From the NCBI GenBank assembly GCA_024280235.1, contig JAJRQN010000205.1, positions 1 through 37,095 on the forward strand: 37,095 nucleotides of DNA, in the 5' to 3' direction. The notes beneath the pieces were generated by a model. It had not been told where the DNA came from and searched no databases. It saw nothing but the letters and a program-made list of their open reading frames with translations. Made by a program: the position numbers and the translations under genes. Below, piece after piece: positions 18,365 through 27,915 of this stretch. The DNA is from Bacteroidota bacterium. Its GTDB lineage: Bacteria; Bacteroidota; Bacteroidia; Bacteroidales; F082. Position 1 is the first letter of the stretch, and each line of letters begins with the position of its first letter.

Positions 18365-19823
18365 AGTTTTTTGTTTTTAATGGTGTTTTAATGAATAACA
18401 GTCCTATAAATGTAATCAATCCATTAATTAACAATATCTCAAATCCGGTTTGGTATCCTGTAAAGACAAACTCCAGCAACTTACTAAGTGCATAACCGAT
18501 AAAGGGAGAAAGAACAGCCACCATCGGGACCCATTTGTCTTTGATTGCAAAACGGGTAAAAAGACCAAAACCAAACAAACCCAACAGAGGGCCATAAGTG
18601 TATCCGGCAAAAGTAAACAACTGAGCAATAATTGCCTCGTTGTTTATCATCTTAAATAAGATGATGACAAAGATAATGATTAACATCATTATGAAATGCA
18701 GTTTCTCCCGCTTTTTCTTCAAAATTTTTCCCTTGCCGGCATACCGCTTGTCCAATTCCAGTATATCAATCGTTAGCGACGTGGTCAGTGCGGTGAGTGC
18801 ACTGTCTGCACTTGAGTAGGCAGCAGCAATTAATCCGATAGTAAAAATAAGTCCACCGGCAACACCAAGATAGTTAAATGCAATTTCAGGAAAAAGATGA
18901 TCGGTCAGTCCGGATGTGTTAAGGTGCAGGTGGGCAGCATAAAAATAGAGTACGGCACCGAGAAAAAGAAAAACCAGATTTACCGGAACAAGAATAAGAC
19001 TTAACACGGTCATGTTCTTGCGGGAATCTTTCAGGTTCCTGCAACTCAGGTTTTTCTGCATCATGTCCTGGTCCAAACCCGTCATGGCAATAGTGATAAA
19101 CATCCCGCTAAGAAAAAGTTTAACGAAATTTTGAGAACTTTTTATATTGGTTACAAGAATTTGTGAATAATCACTAGCCCATACCGTTGACCACATATCT
19201 TGCAGATTTGTGTGCATTTCATGTATTACTATCCCAACCGTTATTATGACGGCAAGTAACATAAAAGTGGTCTGTAGAGTGTCTGTCCATACAATGGTTT
19301 TGATTCCTCCTTTTAAGGTGTAAAGCTGGATGAGGAACATTAAGAATATGACAGTTACCCAAAAAGGAATGCCATAATGATCAAAAACAAAAAGTTGCAA
19401 GACGCTTATTACCAAATACATGCGAAAAGATGCGCCGATAACTCGTGAAAGCAGAAAAAACAGGGAGCCGGTTTTGTAAGAGGCCCGTCCAAAACGATTG
19501 CCAAGATAAGTGTAGATGGAAGTTAGGTTTAGCCTGTAATATACCGGCAACAGGACAAGGCTTACAACGGCATAACCTGCCACATAACCTAACACAATGA
19601 TAAAGTAGGTAAAATGTGAAGTGCCTACCCATCCGGGAACAGAGATAAAAGTAACCCCTGACAGAGAAGCTCCAATCATTCCGTAAGCAACAATAAACCA
19701 AGGCGATTTACGGTTGCCAATAAAGAAACTTTCATTGTCGGCTTTGCGGGAGGTCCACCACGAAATGACAAAAATAAAAAATGTGTATATCGAAAATGTT
19801 GCAAGAATTAATCCAGGAGTCAT
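18351..19823 (-). CDS. Sodium:solute symporter family protein
   Basis: MIGASLSGVTFISVPGWVG, GLDQDMMQKNLSCRNLKDSRKNM, FTIGLIAAAYSSADSALTALTTSLTIDIL are SSS-family signatures. Confidence 0.93.
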   Translation of the reverse strand: MTPGLILATFSIYTFFIFVISWWTSRKADNESFFIGNRKSPWFIVAYGMIGASLSGVTFISVPGWVGTSHFTYFIIVLGYVAGYAVVSLVLLPVYYRLNLTSIYTYLGNRFGRASYKTGSLFFLLSRVIGASFRMYLVISVLQLFVFDHYGIPFWVTVIFLMFLIQLYTLKGGIKTIVWTDTLQTTFMLLAVIITVGIVIHEMHTNLQDMWSTVWASDYSQILVTNIKSSQNFVKLFLSGMFITIAMTGLDQDMMQKNLSCRNLKDSRKNMTVLSLILVPVNLVFLFLGAVLYFYAAHLHLNTSGLTDHLFPEIAFNYLGVAGGLIFTIGLIAAAYSSADSALTALTTSLTIDILELDKRYAGKGKILKKKREKLHFIMMLIIIFVIILFKMINNEAIIAQLFTFAGYTYGPLLGLFGFGLFTRFAIKDKWVPMVAVLSPFIGYALSKLLEFVFTGYQTGFEILLINGLITFIGLLFIKTPLKTKNYGNI

Positions 19824-20377
19824 AATGTTTTACTTTTAAATTGGCTGGCTAAGAAAGATAAATCGGGGATTTTAAAATCAACCGTTTCGGGCGGCACGGA
19901 ATCGTTGCCCACCAGCAGAGTAAACATCCCCGCATTCTTCCCGAAAATCATATCGGTTTCCGTATCCCCCACCATCATACTTTTATTAAAATCTATTTCC
20001 GGAAACTGCTTTCGTGCCTCCAGTGCAAGTTCGGGAGAAGGCTTTCTGCAATTTTCGCGTTTTGAAACAATGTCAGGACAATAAAAAACAGCATCTATCT
20101 TGCCGCCGGCTTTTTCCACTTCATCAGTCATTTTGCGATGGATGGCGTACAATTGTGTTTCGCTCATAATTCTCTTTCCAATACCTTGTTGGTTGGTAAC
20201 CACAATGATTCGTCCAAAAATTTGGCTAAAAAGAGCGAGGCTTTCCGGTACATGTGGTAAGAATTCAAACTCTTCCGGATGCTGCACATAACCACCGAAA
20301 ATACGTTTGTTGATAACTCCGTCGCGGTCGAGAAACAACGTCCAGCTTTTGTCAATATTTTTTAGGAAATCGGCCAT
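19820..20377 (-). CDS. gmhB: D-glycero-D-manno-heptose 1,7-bisphosphate phosphatase (HAD-IIIA)
   Basis: WTLFLDRDGVINKRI...VVTNQQGIGKRIMSE...YCPDIVSKRENCRKPSPELALEARKQFPEIDFNKSMMVGDTETDM. Confidence 0.92.
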   Translation of the reverse strand: MADFLKNIDKSWTLFLDRDGVINKRIFGGYVQHPEEFEFLPHVPESLALFSQIFGRIIVVTNQQGIGKRIMSETQLYAIHRKMTDEVEKAGGKIDAVFYCPDIVSKRENCRKPSPELALEARKQFPEIDFNKSMMVGDTETDMIFGKNAGMFTLLVGNDSVPPETVDFKIPDLSFLASQFKSKTL

Positions 20378-20380
20378 AAA

Positions 20381-20956
20381 CTACTGTGGGAAGATTGTTT
20401 CTTCAATTTTCTCACAAATGGCATGACCAATGAGAATGTGGGCTTCCTGAATACGGGCAGTATTTTCAGAAGGTACTTTAATGCAAATTTCACATAGCCC
20501 GGCCAGCCTTCCTCCTTGTGCACCCGTCAGGCCAATTGTAATCATCTTTTGCTTGTTGGCTTGCTCAACGGCTTTTAACACATTGACTGAATTGCCGGAA
20601 GTACTCAGTGCAATTAAAACATCGCCACTGCGTCCGGCAGCTTCCACCATGCGGCTGTAAACATCGTCAAAAGAATAATCGTTAGCCACAGCAGTCAGAA
20701 AAGAGGTGTTTACATGTAAAGCTTCAGCATACAAAGGTTTGCGGTCGTATTGGAAGCGACCTGAAAGTTCTGCCGCTAAATGCTGGGCATCAGCTGCACT
20801 GCCACCGTTACCACAAAATAGAACTTTTCCGCCCTGCTCCAAAGCTTCGATGCAGTACTCTGCAGTACTTTTTACTAGCATGAGCCGGCTAATGTCGCTT
20901 AAAAATTCTTGCTTAACGCTAATACTCTCTGTTATAGCTCTTTTTATCGTTTCCAT
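20381..20956 (-). CDS. gmhA: D-sedoheptulose 7-phosphate isomerase
   Basis: KVLFCGNGGSAADAQHLAAELSGRFQYDRKPLYAEALHVNTSFLTAVANDYSFDDVYSRMVEA...LIALSTSGNSVNVLKA. ATG at 20956 is preferred over the ORF-track start at 21013. Confidence 0.95.
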   Translation of the reverse strand: METIKRAITESISVKQEFLSDISRLMLVKSTAEYCIEALEQGGKVLFCGNGGSAADAQHLAAELSGRFQYDRKPLYAEALHVNTSFLTAVANDYSFDDVYSRMVEAAGRSGDVLIALSTSGNSVNVLKAVEQANKQKMITIGLTGAQGGRLAGLCEICIKVPSENTARIQEAHILIGHAICEKIEETIFPQ

Positions 20957-21162
20957 AACCTCATATTTTAATCTTGCAAGTATAGGAAAAGAAGGCAGAC
21001 TAAGGCATAACAAAAAAATCTATTTTGTAAGCATGTTTATCTCTTTGTGAAAATATATCTGGTACTCTTTTATTAAGGTCAACGATTGTGGTTGTCTGCT
21101 TCCCCGAATCCTATGAGATGGTTTCGTCTGTTTACAAAATGTTTCTGTTTCATTCGAGATCG

Positions 21163-21192
21163 CAAAAATAAATTTACGCCACAATCGCAAAA
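21163..21192 (-). promoter_or_regulatory. Bacteroidetes-type promoter candidate upstream of gmhA
   Basis: On the minus strand: TTTTG - 17 nt - TATTTTTG, matching the published Bacteroides -33 TTTG / -7 TAnnTTTG pattern with slightly short spacing. Confidence 0.45.
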
Positions 21193-21419
21193 GCGTTTTA
21201 TTATTTTTCCCCTGTTTGAAACCTGAAAAGTTGTGTGCCGGATCTATTTGCCTCAGTCTGTCCCTGTTTTTTTTGGAAAATGGCTTGTGTTTTACTTTTT
21301 GATTTGAATTTATAATTATATTTGCACAAATAAACAAGAATAGTCAATTTGGCAGAAAAAAAAGCGGGTACGAACATATTTAGGACAATATAGCAGGGAA
21401 TAATCGGAAGGCATGGCAG

Positions 21420-21454
21420 TTGGGGACCTGAAAATTCAAGCGGCATTATTTTTG
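21420..21454 (+). promoter_or_regulatory. Bacteroidetes-type promoter candidate upstream of the OMP gene
   Basis: TTGG at 21420-21423, then TATTTTTG at 21447-21454 (-7 TAnnTTTG); spacing 23 nt. Confidence 0.35.
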
Positions 21455-21568
21455 AAAGCCCCCTCTTTGAACAATTAATTTTTTTATTTATTATATGACT
21501 AATAAACATTTAAAGTCATTAATTAAAAACAAGTAATAATATATTTCAAATCACAAAAAATTTAAAAG

Positions 21569-22177
21569 ATGAAAAAATTACAGGTAAGTTTGGCAGCATT
21601 GGCAATATTTATGTTATTTGCCATGCCGGCATCAGCACAAAAATTTCATTATGGCATTAAGGTCGGCCTCAATGGAGCAGTTCAATCGGGAATTGCCGAG
21701 TATTATTCCAATACCAATATTCGGTATGGTCTGACGGCAGGGCTGGTTGGAAATTATCATTTTAACGACAACATAATGCTTCAGGCAGAGTTAGATTACG
21801 ACCAAAAAGGGAGTCATTCGACTAATATTGATACGAAATACGATTATGTGAGTATTCCCGTGTTGTTTGATTATTCTTTTGGTCATACTTATCATACCAA
21901 ATTGAGTGTTCATCTCAATGCCGGCCCTTATGTTGCCTTTCTTGTAAATGCAAAAAAAACAGAAAAAACTGATGGTGCTAATCAAACCACTGATATGATG
22001 AGCGACTCGCACAAAGCCGAGGTTGGCGCATTACTTGGTGTCGGGTTCAGACAACCCGTTGGCAAGCACTTTCTGTTTTGGGATGTCAGGCTTAGCATCG
22101 GGCTTTCTCATTTTGACAAAGCTGATTCTCAATCTCGAAACAAAATGATTGGTGTAACAATGGGTTACGAGTTATAA
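21569..22177 (+). CDS. Porin family / outer membrane beta-barrel protein
   Basis: Signal peptide MKKLQVSLAALAIFMLFAMPASAQ; alternating hydrophobic strands (FHYGIKVGLNGAVQSG, YGLTAGLVGNYHFNDNIMLQAELDYDQKGS...), with no recognised enzymatic motif. Confidence 0.88.
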   Translation: MKKLQVSLAALAIFMLFAMPASAQKFHYGIKVGLNGAVQSGIAEYYSNTNIRYGLTAGLVGNYHFNDNIMLQAELDYDQKGSHSTNIDTKYDYVSIPVLFDYSFGHTYHTKLSVHLNAGPYVAFLVNAKKTEKTDGANQTTDMMSDSHKAEVGALLGVGFRQPVGKHFLFWDVRLSIGLSHFDKADSQSRNKMIGVTMGYEL

Positions 22178-22201
22178 AAGAAAAAATAATATCAGAGAAA
22201 G

Positions 22202-22227
22202 GCCCCGGGAAACCGGGGCTTTTTTTT
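22202..22227 (+). terminator. Rho-independent terminator after the OMP gene
   Basis: GCCCCGG-GAAA-CCGGGGC stem-loop followed by TTTTTTTT. Confidence 0.92.
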
Positions 22228-22372
22228 CAGGTTAATTAGTGCTTACCAGAAAATGTCAAGTTCGCCCCGGCAGCTATAGGAAAACAATCTGAAAATCAGG
22301 ATTTTACTTTTGTAAATGACTGATTTGAAGATAAGTTCAACGATGAGATTGGTATTTTATAATAGTCTTAAA

Positions 22373-23392
22373 TTAATACAAACCGCTTTTGGCATACGGC
22401 GCAATATCCTGAGCAGCAAATTCTCTGTTGAGGTATTTGAAATATCCCGTGATGGCAATCATGGCAGCATTATCGGTAGTGAACTGCAAATCGGGAAGAT
22501 AGACTTTCCATCTCTCTTTTTCAGCCATTATCATAAGTTGCTTTCGCAAGGCGGAGTTAGCCGATACGCCACCGGCAATGGCGACCTCTATAATTCCGGT
22601 TTCGCGAACGGCTCGCCTGAGTTTACTCAAAAGAACCCGAATGATTGTATCCTGAATAGACGCCGCAAGATCGGCTTTGTTCTTTTCTATAAATGCACCA
22701 TCCAGTCTGAGCTGGTCGCGCAGGAAGTAAAGAAATGCTGTCTTTAGTCCGCTGAAACTGAAATTTAGTCCCTGAATTTTCGGTTCAGGGAACGGATAAG
22801 CTTTTGGGTTACCCGATTTTGCCATCTTGTCTATTTCCGGTCCGCCGGGATAAGGCAGGCCCATAATTTTTGCAGCTTTATCAAAGGCTTCTCCGGCAGC
22901 ATCATCTATGGTTTTTCCTAATATTTCCATTTCTGAAGGGCTTTTTACCTTTACTATCTGTGTGTGTCCTCCGGATACAGTCAGGCACAAGAATGGAAAA
23001 TCAGGATGCGCACTTCCGGGAGTAGTTTCCACAAAATGAGCCAGGATATGCGCTTTCAGATGATTCACTTCGATAATAGGGATGTTCAATCCCAGTGCAA
23101 AAGCTTTGGCAAAAGAGGTTCCTACAAGCAACGATCCCAGTAATCCGGGACCTCTTGTAAAAGCAATGGCATCCAACTGATTTTTCTGTATTTTTGCTTT
23201 TCGCAGAGCCACCTCCACGACGGGGATAATGTTTTGCTGGTGTGCCCGCGAGGCAAGTTCAGGAACAACACCCCCAAAACTTTTGTGAATGTCTTGGTTA
23301 GCAATGACGTTCGACAAAATTTGACGGTCTTTTATTACCGCCGCAGAGGTGTCGTCGCAGGAAGATTCAATACCTAAAATATATATACTCAT
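22373..23392 (-). CDS. tsaD: tRNA N6-adenosine threonylcarbamoyltransferase
   Basis: ILGIESSCDDTSAAVI, LASRAHQQNIIPVVE, RGPGLLGSLLVGTSFAKAFA, NHLKAHILAHF, LTVSGGHTQIV, DDAAGEAFDKAAKIMGLPYPGGP, AGGVSANSALR. Confidence 0.98.
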   Translation of the reverse strand: MSIYILGIESSCDDTSAAVIKDRQILSNVIANQDIHKSFGGVVPELASRAHQQNIIPVVEVALRKAKIQKNQLDAIAFTRGPGLLGSLLVGTSFAKAFALGLNIPIIEVNHLKAHILAHFVETTPGSAHPDFPFLCLTVSGGHTQIVKVKSPSEMEILGKTIDDAAGEAFDKAAKIMGLPYPGGPEIDKMAKSGNPKAYPFPEPKIQGLNFSFSGLKTAFLYFLRDQLRLDGAFIEKNKADLAASIQDTIIRVLLSKLRRAVRETGIIEVAIAGGVSANSALRKQLMIMAEKERWKVYLPDLQFTTDNAAMIAITGYFKYLNREFAAQDIAPYAKSGLY

Positions 23393-25363
23393 TTGAAAGA
23401 AAAAAATCAGGGCAAAAGTATTAAAAAAAGGGTTCTCAGGGCATTGCTTTACGGGATACTTACTATTTTGTCGCTTCCTTTGGTATTGTCTTTTCTACTC
23501 AAACAACCTTTGGTACAATCTCTGGCTGTTAGAAAAGTGGCAAGTTGGGTTTCTGAAAAGACCGGCGACAGCCTGACCATTGGATTGCTGGATATTGACT
23601 TCTTCAAGGGAATAGAAGTACGCCAACTTGGCTTACGCGATTCCCTCGGTACTCCCATGTTGCGTATTAACAGGATGAATGTCTCTCCTGCCTTTTTCGA
23701 GCTTTTGTCAGGGAAGTTTTTTATCCATTCTCTTCTTATTGATAGTGTTGAGTTCAGACTTGTTGAACACAAAGATAAAAACAACTATTCCTTTATCAAT
23801 TTTATCAAAAAACTCTTTTCCGGTAGCAACACTTCTTCTTCTTCTTCTTCTGCTTTTAAGCTTAACATCAAAATACTAAAGATGAACCACGTTCACTTCC
23901 AGCTCAGAAGTGAAAAGGATACAAATCTCAATGCTCCGCAAAATACTATGAATTACAGCGATATTGATGTTACTCAGGCTACCATCGATGCCCGCAATTT
24001 TTTTATCGTCAACGATTCACTCGGTTTTCATTTGATCAATCTCTCGGCGCACGAGAAATCAGGGCTTTTTCTCCAAAAGTTGAGAAGTGATGTGATTATC
24101 AGCGGCAAAATGTTCTCTTTCAGGAATACTCTTCTGGTAACCAACCACTCCCGTATCAACCTCGACTATTCCATGCGGGCAAAAGGCTGGGATGCCTATT
24201 CTGATTTTGTGGATTCTGTAAGAATGCAGGGTAATTTCAGGCCTTCGGAGTTAAGTTTAAGCGACATCGGCTATTTTACTCCTGTCATGTTTAAAATGAA
24301 AGACAGAGTGAAAATTCTCGGCGGAAGAGTGGACGGGCCGTTGAGTCGGCTTGTGGGAAAAAAGCTGGATATAAAATATGGAAAAGAGACCCATTTTGAA
24401 GGAGATGTCAGTATGGCCGGACTTCCTGACTTTTACTCCACTTATATTGTTGCCGGAATAAATAAATTTGAAACTTCGGTAGCTGACCTGAAAACTTTTG
24501 TTCTCCCGCAGGACGACCCCAATATTCCTGTCCCCGGGTCTATTGCACCTACTGAGAAATTCAAACTTAACGGACAGTTTGACGGTTCGTATTACAACTT
24601 CTTTTTCAGGGCAAACATTATGACAGGCAGTCGTGGAAAGATGAATCTGGATATGAACTTAAAAGCTGATACAGGAAAATTCCGGCGCTTGGCGGCAAAT
24701 TTTGATGCTGTTAATTTCCCTCTTAGCCATTTTATCACTATGGACAGTATGGTGGGAAATGCTGATTTCACTGCTCATCTGGCCATTCTTGACACGTTGG
24801 GGAAACAGAATACAAAGTTTTCTGTCAAAATAAAACACATTCTTGCCAACAAGTATCATTTTCGAAATATTGACTATCAGGGAGACTACCGTGGCGATAC
24901 ATTGTTCAGCAAGCTTAAAGTAGATGACCCGCATTTGATTTTAAACACTTCCGGCTATTCTGTTTTAAAAAAGATACCCCATTTTCATTTTCAGTTGAAA
25001 TTAAGCCGATCTGATTTTAAACCGCTAAATTTGTGGGAACAAAAAGACTTTCATCTCAGCGGAATAGCGACAATTAATTTTACCGGACTAAATGTTGACT
25101 CGCTTTTTGGCCATATTCATATGAAAAATGCAATTGTTGGTTTTGGTGAAGACCGTTATCCTGTGGCACAAATTGATCTCAAAAAGAGCGGAGAAAGTTC
25201 CGGTTTGCAAAGTGTTGATTTACAGTCTGATTTGTTGGATTTTAGGATGAAAGGTCAATATCATTTGGCAACGCTTGGTTTGGCAATGGGGCAGTTTTTT
25301 AATCACTATTTTCCTGTACTGCCGAAAAAAATAAGATCGGTTCCGGTTTCACGGATAAGGTAG
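23393..25363 (+). CDS. tamB: TamB/AsmA-like translocation and assembly module protein, N-terminal part (apparently frameshifted)
   Basis: 656 aa with an N-terminal TM anchor and repetitive beta-rich AsmA-like sequence. The ORF ends at TAG 25361-25363, shortly after an A7 run; the -1 frame continues into the next ORF. The start appears to be TTG at 23393. Confidence 0.82.
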   Translation: MKEKNQGKSIKKRVLRALLYGILTILSLPLVLSFLLKQPLVQSLAVRKVASWVSEKTGDSLTIGLLDIDFFKGIEVRQLGLRDSLGTPMLRINRMNVSPAFFELLSGKFFIHSLLIDSVEFRLVEHKDKNNYSFINFIKKLFSGSNTSSSSSSAFKLNIKILKMNHVHFQLRSEKDTNLNAPQNTMNYSDIDVTQATIDARNFFIVNDSLGFHLINLSAHEKSGLFLQKLRSDVIISGKMFSFRNTLLVTNHSRINLDYSMRAKGWDAYSDFVDSVRMQGNFRPSELSLSDIGYFTPVMFKMKDRVKILGGRVDGPLSRLVGKKLDIKYGKETHFEGDVSMAGLPDFYSTYIVAGINKFETSVADLKTFVLPQDDPNIPVPGSIAPTEKFKLNGQFDGSYYNFFFRANIMTGSRGKMNLDMNLKADTGKFRRLAANFDAVNFPLSHFITMDSMVGNADFTAHLAILDTLGKQNTKFSVKIKHILANKYHFRNIDYQGDYRGDTLFSKLKVDDPHLILNTSGYSVLKKIPHFHFQLKLSRSDFKPLNLWEQKDFHLSGIATINFTGLNVDSLFGHIHMKNAIVGFGEDRYPVAQIDLKKSGESSGLQSVDLQSDLLDFRMKGQYHLATLGLAMGQFFNHYFPVLPKKIRSVPVSRIR

Positions 25364-25377
25364 AAATCAATCTGCTG

Positions 25378-27915
25378 TTGAAAAAACCTGAATTCATAGG
25401 AGAGCATTTTGTTTACGGGCTAAACATTAGTCCTGACACGCCGTTGACTGCTGTTTTTGACATGAAAAATCATACACTTACAGCCGATGGTATGGTAAAA
25501 AAGATCATTTTCAATAATACGGAAGCTTTGAACAGCAACCTGAAGATAAGGACAAGCGGCCACCGGCTTCAGTTAGTTTACGATATTCGTCATCTCATCC
25601 TAAAAGACAGTACTGCAACCGACAAAACTGTTTTTGGATTAGACAGCCTGCAGCTCCGGCTTGGAGCAAGTAATGACAGCCTTACCTCCCAAATATATTG
25701 GCATAATGCTGACAGCGTATGGATAAACAAAGGGTTACTGGAAGGGTTATTCATTAACAATCGCCATCTTCAGCAGCTGACCATCAGCAAGTCTAAAGTT
25801 TATATAAACGACACCCTTTGGCAGGTGGATCCGAAAAATGAGATTGTTTATTCCAACGGCGCATGGCATTTTCATCATTTGATTATTCGTGGTGGACTAT
25901 CACAATTTGCTCTGTTGGGAGAATTTCCGAAAAATAACGGCGATTCGTTAAGTGCATCCTTTCATTCCTGGAATCTCTCCAATTTGGATCTGCTGTGGCA
26001 TTTTCTTGGTTTCGACATTGACGGTATGGTAAACGGAACAATAAAAATAACACATGAAAACGGCCGGAATGCGCGTGTGGCAGACCTCAATATTGACCAT
26101 CTTGCACTAAACCATACTCTATTAGGCGATGCCAGAGTCTTAAGTACATGGGACAATGTGAATAGTTCGGCTTTTATAAAAACGCAAGTGATTAGGAGGG
26201 GTGATGCCGGGCGTGCCAAGACCATCGATCTGACAGGGTTCTACTATCCTTATCGCGACTCTGCAAATCTTGACCTTACACTACAGTTTAACCGGTTGAA
26301 ATTAACTGCTATCAATCCTTTTTTCAATGAATATATCTCCCACTTGCAAGGTGTTGCAAAGGGTAAAATAAGTCTGAAAGGAGCCACTGACAACCCACTT
26401 ATTTTGGGCTACGTGGATATTAAGCGAGCCAGTTTGGTGGTGAATTACCTGAATACAAAATACTCTTTTCATCAGCGAATACTTTTTGATAAGGATAAAA
26501 TTGATTTTGGCAAAATGACGTTGTACGATACGCTGGGAAATAGTGCTGTTTTGAAAGGAGATATTCTCCATCACTATTTCAGAGATATGCGTATGAATCT
26601 CACAATCAATACAAATAAGCTACTGTTTTTCAATACTACTCGTCATATGAACAATGTTTATTATGGTAAGGCAATAGCATCGGGAGAGGTGAGAATTACA
26701 GGCCCTGTCAATGATATTAAAATGGTAATCGATGCAACATCTGCTTCCGGAACTTCTGTTGTGTTGCCTCTGGATTATTCTACGGAGATTGCCGACAAAG
26801 ATTACATTATTTTCAAGCCGCCTCCCACCGACAGCAGTACACTCGTTCCGGAAGAAACCGTGTTGAAACTCAGGAAAGAGAAAAAAAGCAGGTATGCCAT
26901 CACCCTGAATATGAACATACGTCCCAGCGCCGATTTAAAGATATATTTACCTTCAAATATGGGGGACATCCAGTCAAAAGGAAGCGGAATTCTGAACTTA
27001 AAAGTTAACTCGGAAGGAAATATGTCGCTATCAGGTGATTATGTTGTGGACAGAGGAGAGTTTAATTTCTCCCTTGGTAATTTTGTTAAAAAACATTTTG
27101 AACTTGTAAAAGGAGGGCGTATCTCCTGGGCAGGTAACCCTTATCAGGCTACTGTTAACATTAAAGGACTTTACAAACTTAAAGCAAACCTGAGTAGTCT
27201 GGGAATTGTTGTCGATTCCAGTGCAAGTTACAAAAGCCGGACACAGGTGAATTGTTACATCATTATGTCACATGACTTGTTTAATCCGGACATCAAATTT
27301 CAGATTCATTTTCCTGATCTGGATCCCGATATGCAGCGTATGGTTTATGCACAGCTTGACACTACAAACACGGCCGTTATGAATCAACAGATGATTTCGT
27401 TGCTCGTACTGGGTTCTTTTAGTTTTAGCAATGCTTCAAATATTTCATGGAATACTTCATACTACACCATACTTTCCAACCAGCTGAGCAGCATGCTGTC
27501 AAAAATTAGTAAAGATTTTGACATTGGTGTCAATTACAAGCCCGGCGATGCTCTCACAAAACAGGAATTTGACGTCGCTCTCTCAACACAATTATTCGAC
27601 GACAGGCTTATGATAAACGGAAACTTTGGTATGACCTACGACAAACAAAACAAGTCGGCCAACAACCTTGTTGGGGACGTGGATATTCGTTACAAGATTA
27701 CCAAAGATGGGCGTTGGCTGCTGAAAGCTTATAATCATTCAAACGACAGCTCGTGGTATAATTACAATAACTACGATAAAGTTTCACCATACACACAGGG
27801 GGTCGGTATTGTATATCGAAAAGAATTTACAAGCCTTTCGGATCTTTTCCGCAGAAGTAATGATAAAAGAAAGAAAAAGGCAAAAAAGAAGACTTCTAAA
27901 AACCGGAAATTATGA
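25378..27915 (+). CDS. tamB: TamB-like protein, C-terminal part (continuation of the preceding ORF after the frameshift)
   Basis: Contains the TamB C-terminal pattern (SGDYVVDRGEFNFSLGNFVKKHFELVKGGRISWAGNPYQATVNIKGLYKLKANL...LLVLGSF). Open upstream in this frame as NKIGSGFTDKVEINLLLKKPEF from about 25330. Confidence 0.82.
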   Translation: MKKPEFIGEHFVYGLNISPDTPLTAVFDMKNHTLTADGMVKKIIFNNTEALNSNLKIRTSGHRLQLVYDIRHLILKDSTATDKTVFGLDSLQLRLGASNDSLTSQIYWHNADSVWINKGLLEGLFINNRHLQQLTISKSKVYINDTLWQVDPKNEIVYSNGAWHFHHLIIRGGLSQFALLGEFPKNNGDSLSASFHSWNLSNLDLLWHFLGFDIDGMVNGTIKITHENGRNARVADLNIDHLALNHTLLGDARVLSTWDNVNSSAFIKTQVIRRGDAGRAKTIDLTGFYYPYRDSANLDLTLQFNRLKLTAINPFFNEYISHLQGVAKGKISLKGATDNPLILGYVDIKRASLVVNYLNTKYSFHQRILFDKDKIDFGKMTLYDTLGNSAVLKGDILHHYFRDMRMNLTINTNKLLFFNTTRHMNNVYYGKAIASGEVRITGPVNDIKMVIDATSASGTSVVLPLDYSTEIADKDYIIFKPPPTDSSTLVPEETVLKLRKEKKSRYAITLNMNIRPSADLKIYLPSNMGDIQSKGSGILNLKVNSEGNMSLSGDYVVDRGEFNFSLGNFVKKHFELVKGGRISWAGNPYQATVNIKGLYKLKANLSSLGIVVDSSASYKSRTQVNCYIIMSHDLFNPDIKFQIHFPDLDPDMQRMVYAQLDTTNTAVMNQQMISLLVLGSFSFSNASNISWNTSYYTILSNQLSSMLSKISKDFDIGVNYKPGDALTKQEFDVALSTQLFDDRLMINGNFGMTYDKQNKSANNLVGDVDIRYKITKDGRWLLKAYNHSNDSSWYNYNNYDKVSPYTQGVGIVYRKEFTSLSDLFRRSNDKRKKKAKKKTSKNRKL

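Noticed and set aside
25318-25335. Canonical programmed -1 frameshift heptamer in tamB
   Set aside because: The in-frame context is CCG AAA AAA A, not a standard X XXY YYZ heptamer, and no stimulatory stem is obvious downstream. Slippage stays possible but is not called as programmed.
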